From Solirubrobacteraceae bacterium (GTDB taxonomy: Bacteria > Actinomycetota > Thermoleophilia > Solirubrobacterales > Solirubrobacteraceae), in NCBI GenBank assembly GCA_025935735.1, contig JAICUS010000008.1:1-28606 (forward strand): a DNA stretch of 28,606 nucleotides. The letters are read 5' to 3'. The notes beneath the pieces are model-generated. The model was not told the origin of the DNA and ran no database searches. It worked only from the letters and a program-made list of their open reading frames with translations. The position numbers were made by a program, and so were the translations under genes. Positions 28,216 to 28,606 of this stretch are shown here, one piece after another. The number at the start of each line of letters is the position of its first letter. Positions within the stretch are counted from its first letter, which is position 1.

Positions 28216-28606
28216 CAATGTCCCCGCCCGGGGCGGCGGCGGCCGGCGCGGCGGTGCAGCCGCGGTTGCGGGGTGCCCGGGGTGCCCGCGGGGCCCGTCC
28301 GCGGGAGACCAGCGGTCGCTCGGCGGGCGAGGTGGACGACGCAAGCGGGGCGGGCCGGGAACCCCGCGCACCGGTTCTCCGCCGCGCAGCAGGGGGTGCG
28401 GACCGGCGACGAGGGCGTGCGCGGCCGGTGGGACGGCGCTCCGGCGGAGAAGACGCGGGAGGAGACCTCCGCAGCGGCGGAGCGAAACCGAGAGCGTTGC
28501 GGAACGCCGGTCACGGCATGCGAGAGGCAGGGGCGACGAAGGGAACGCGCGGCAGGCCCGGCCGGCAACCTCGCTGGGCTACGGCGCATCACCCGCGGGC
28601 TGCGCA
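28216..28606. other. 391 bp upstream of rnpA without a recognisable gene
   Basis: Expected here is rpmH (ribosomal protein L34, opening MKRT(F/Y)QP), but no such sequence is seen in any minus frame. Open frames are Pro/Arg/Ala-rich and look spurious. No DnaA-box-like 9-mers (TTATCCACA type) were seen. The region is rich in GGGG/CCCC runs and might be a 5' leader for rnpA. Confidence 0.6.

Noticed and set aside
28215..28592. Minus-strand frame ending LHRRAGRRRPGRGH as rpmH
   Set aside because: The basic end superficially resembles L34, but the L34 opening and its HGFR core are absent.
28216..28606. oriC or RNase P RNA at the right edge
   Set aside because: No DnaA-box cluster, no AT-rich unwinding region and none of the conserved RNase P RNA segments are visible.

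Overview
The window is chromosomal DNA of very high GC content from a deep-branching actinobacterium. Gene content and protein style point to the Thermoleophilia (Solirubrobacterales-like), but that placement is an inference. Genes are tightly packed, mostly on the minus strand, with many 1-16 nt overlaps and frequent GTG starts. The right end carries the order rnpA-yidD-yidC-jag-rsmG-parA-parB typical of the region beside the chromosome origin, so oriC/dnaA probably lies past the right edge. rpmH, usually next to rnpA, is not visible.

Region 1 (1-10242) is a bioenergetics block. It holds a partial TPR-like protein with tatC and tatA; a zinc-ribbon protein; polyprenyl diphosphate synthase and UbiE/MenG methyltransferase (menaquinone); a Bacillus-type menaquinol:cytochrome c reductase (Rieske QcrA, short b6-type QcrB, QcrC with subunit IV fused to a monoheme cytochrome c); and hemB, a fused two-domain siroheme decarboxylase (AhbA-AhbB type), hemL and a small unknown protein. 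These fit together: Tat exports the Rieske protein, the menaquinone genes make the substrate, and the heme genes make the cofactor.

Region 2 (10252-19765) holds an ABC-2 transporter pair, an AI-2E family permease with a C-terminal zinc ribbon, a YmdB-type phosphodiesterase whose start codon appears to be ATC, a palindromic repeat pair between convergent genes, an alkaline-phosphatase-superfamily enzyme overlapping a DUF4126 membrane protein, an aminotransferase overlapping a D-Ala-D-Ala ligase, and a bifunctional-nuclease-family protein.

Region 3 (19873-22762) has a RidA-like protein and then the most unusual locus: a small secreted protein followed by a SipW/eukaryote-type (Ser/His) signal peptidase with a long cytoplasmic coiled-coil and low-complexity tail. 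It recalls the Bacillus sipW-tasA matrix-fibre module and may be a dedicated peptidase-substrate system. A tRNA-Ile(GAT) follows.

Region 4 (22788-28606) is parB, parA, rsmG, a 977-bp largely non-coding stretch, jag, yidC, yidD and rnpA. Six parS sites sharing the 14-bp core GTTTCACGTGAAAC lie between 10.7 and 26.2 kb, two of them inside coding sequences. The 977-bp gap also has a G-run array able to form G-quadruplexes. Several genes without a Shine-Dalgarno sequence have a TANNNT hexamer 6-13 nt before the start codon, suggesting leaderless or short-leader transcripts.
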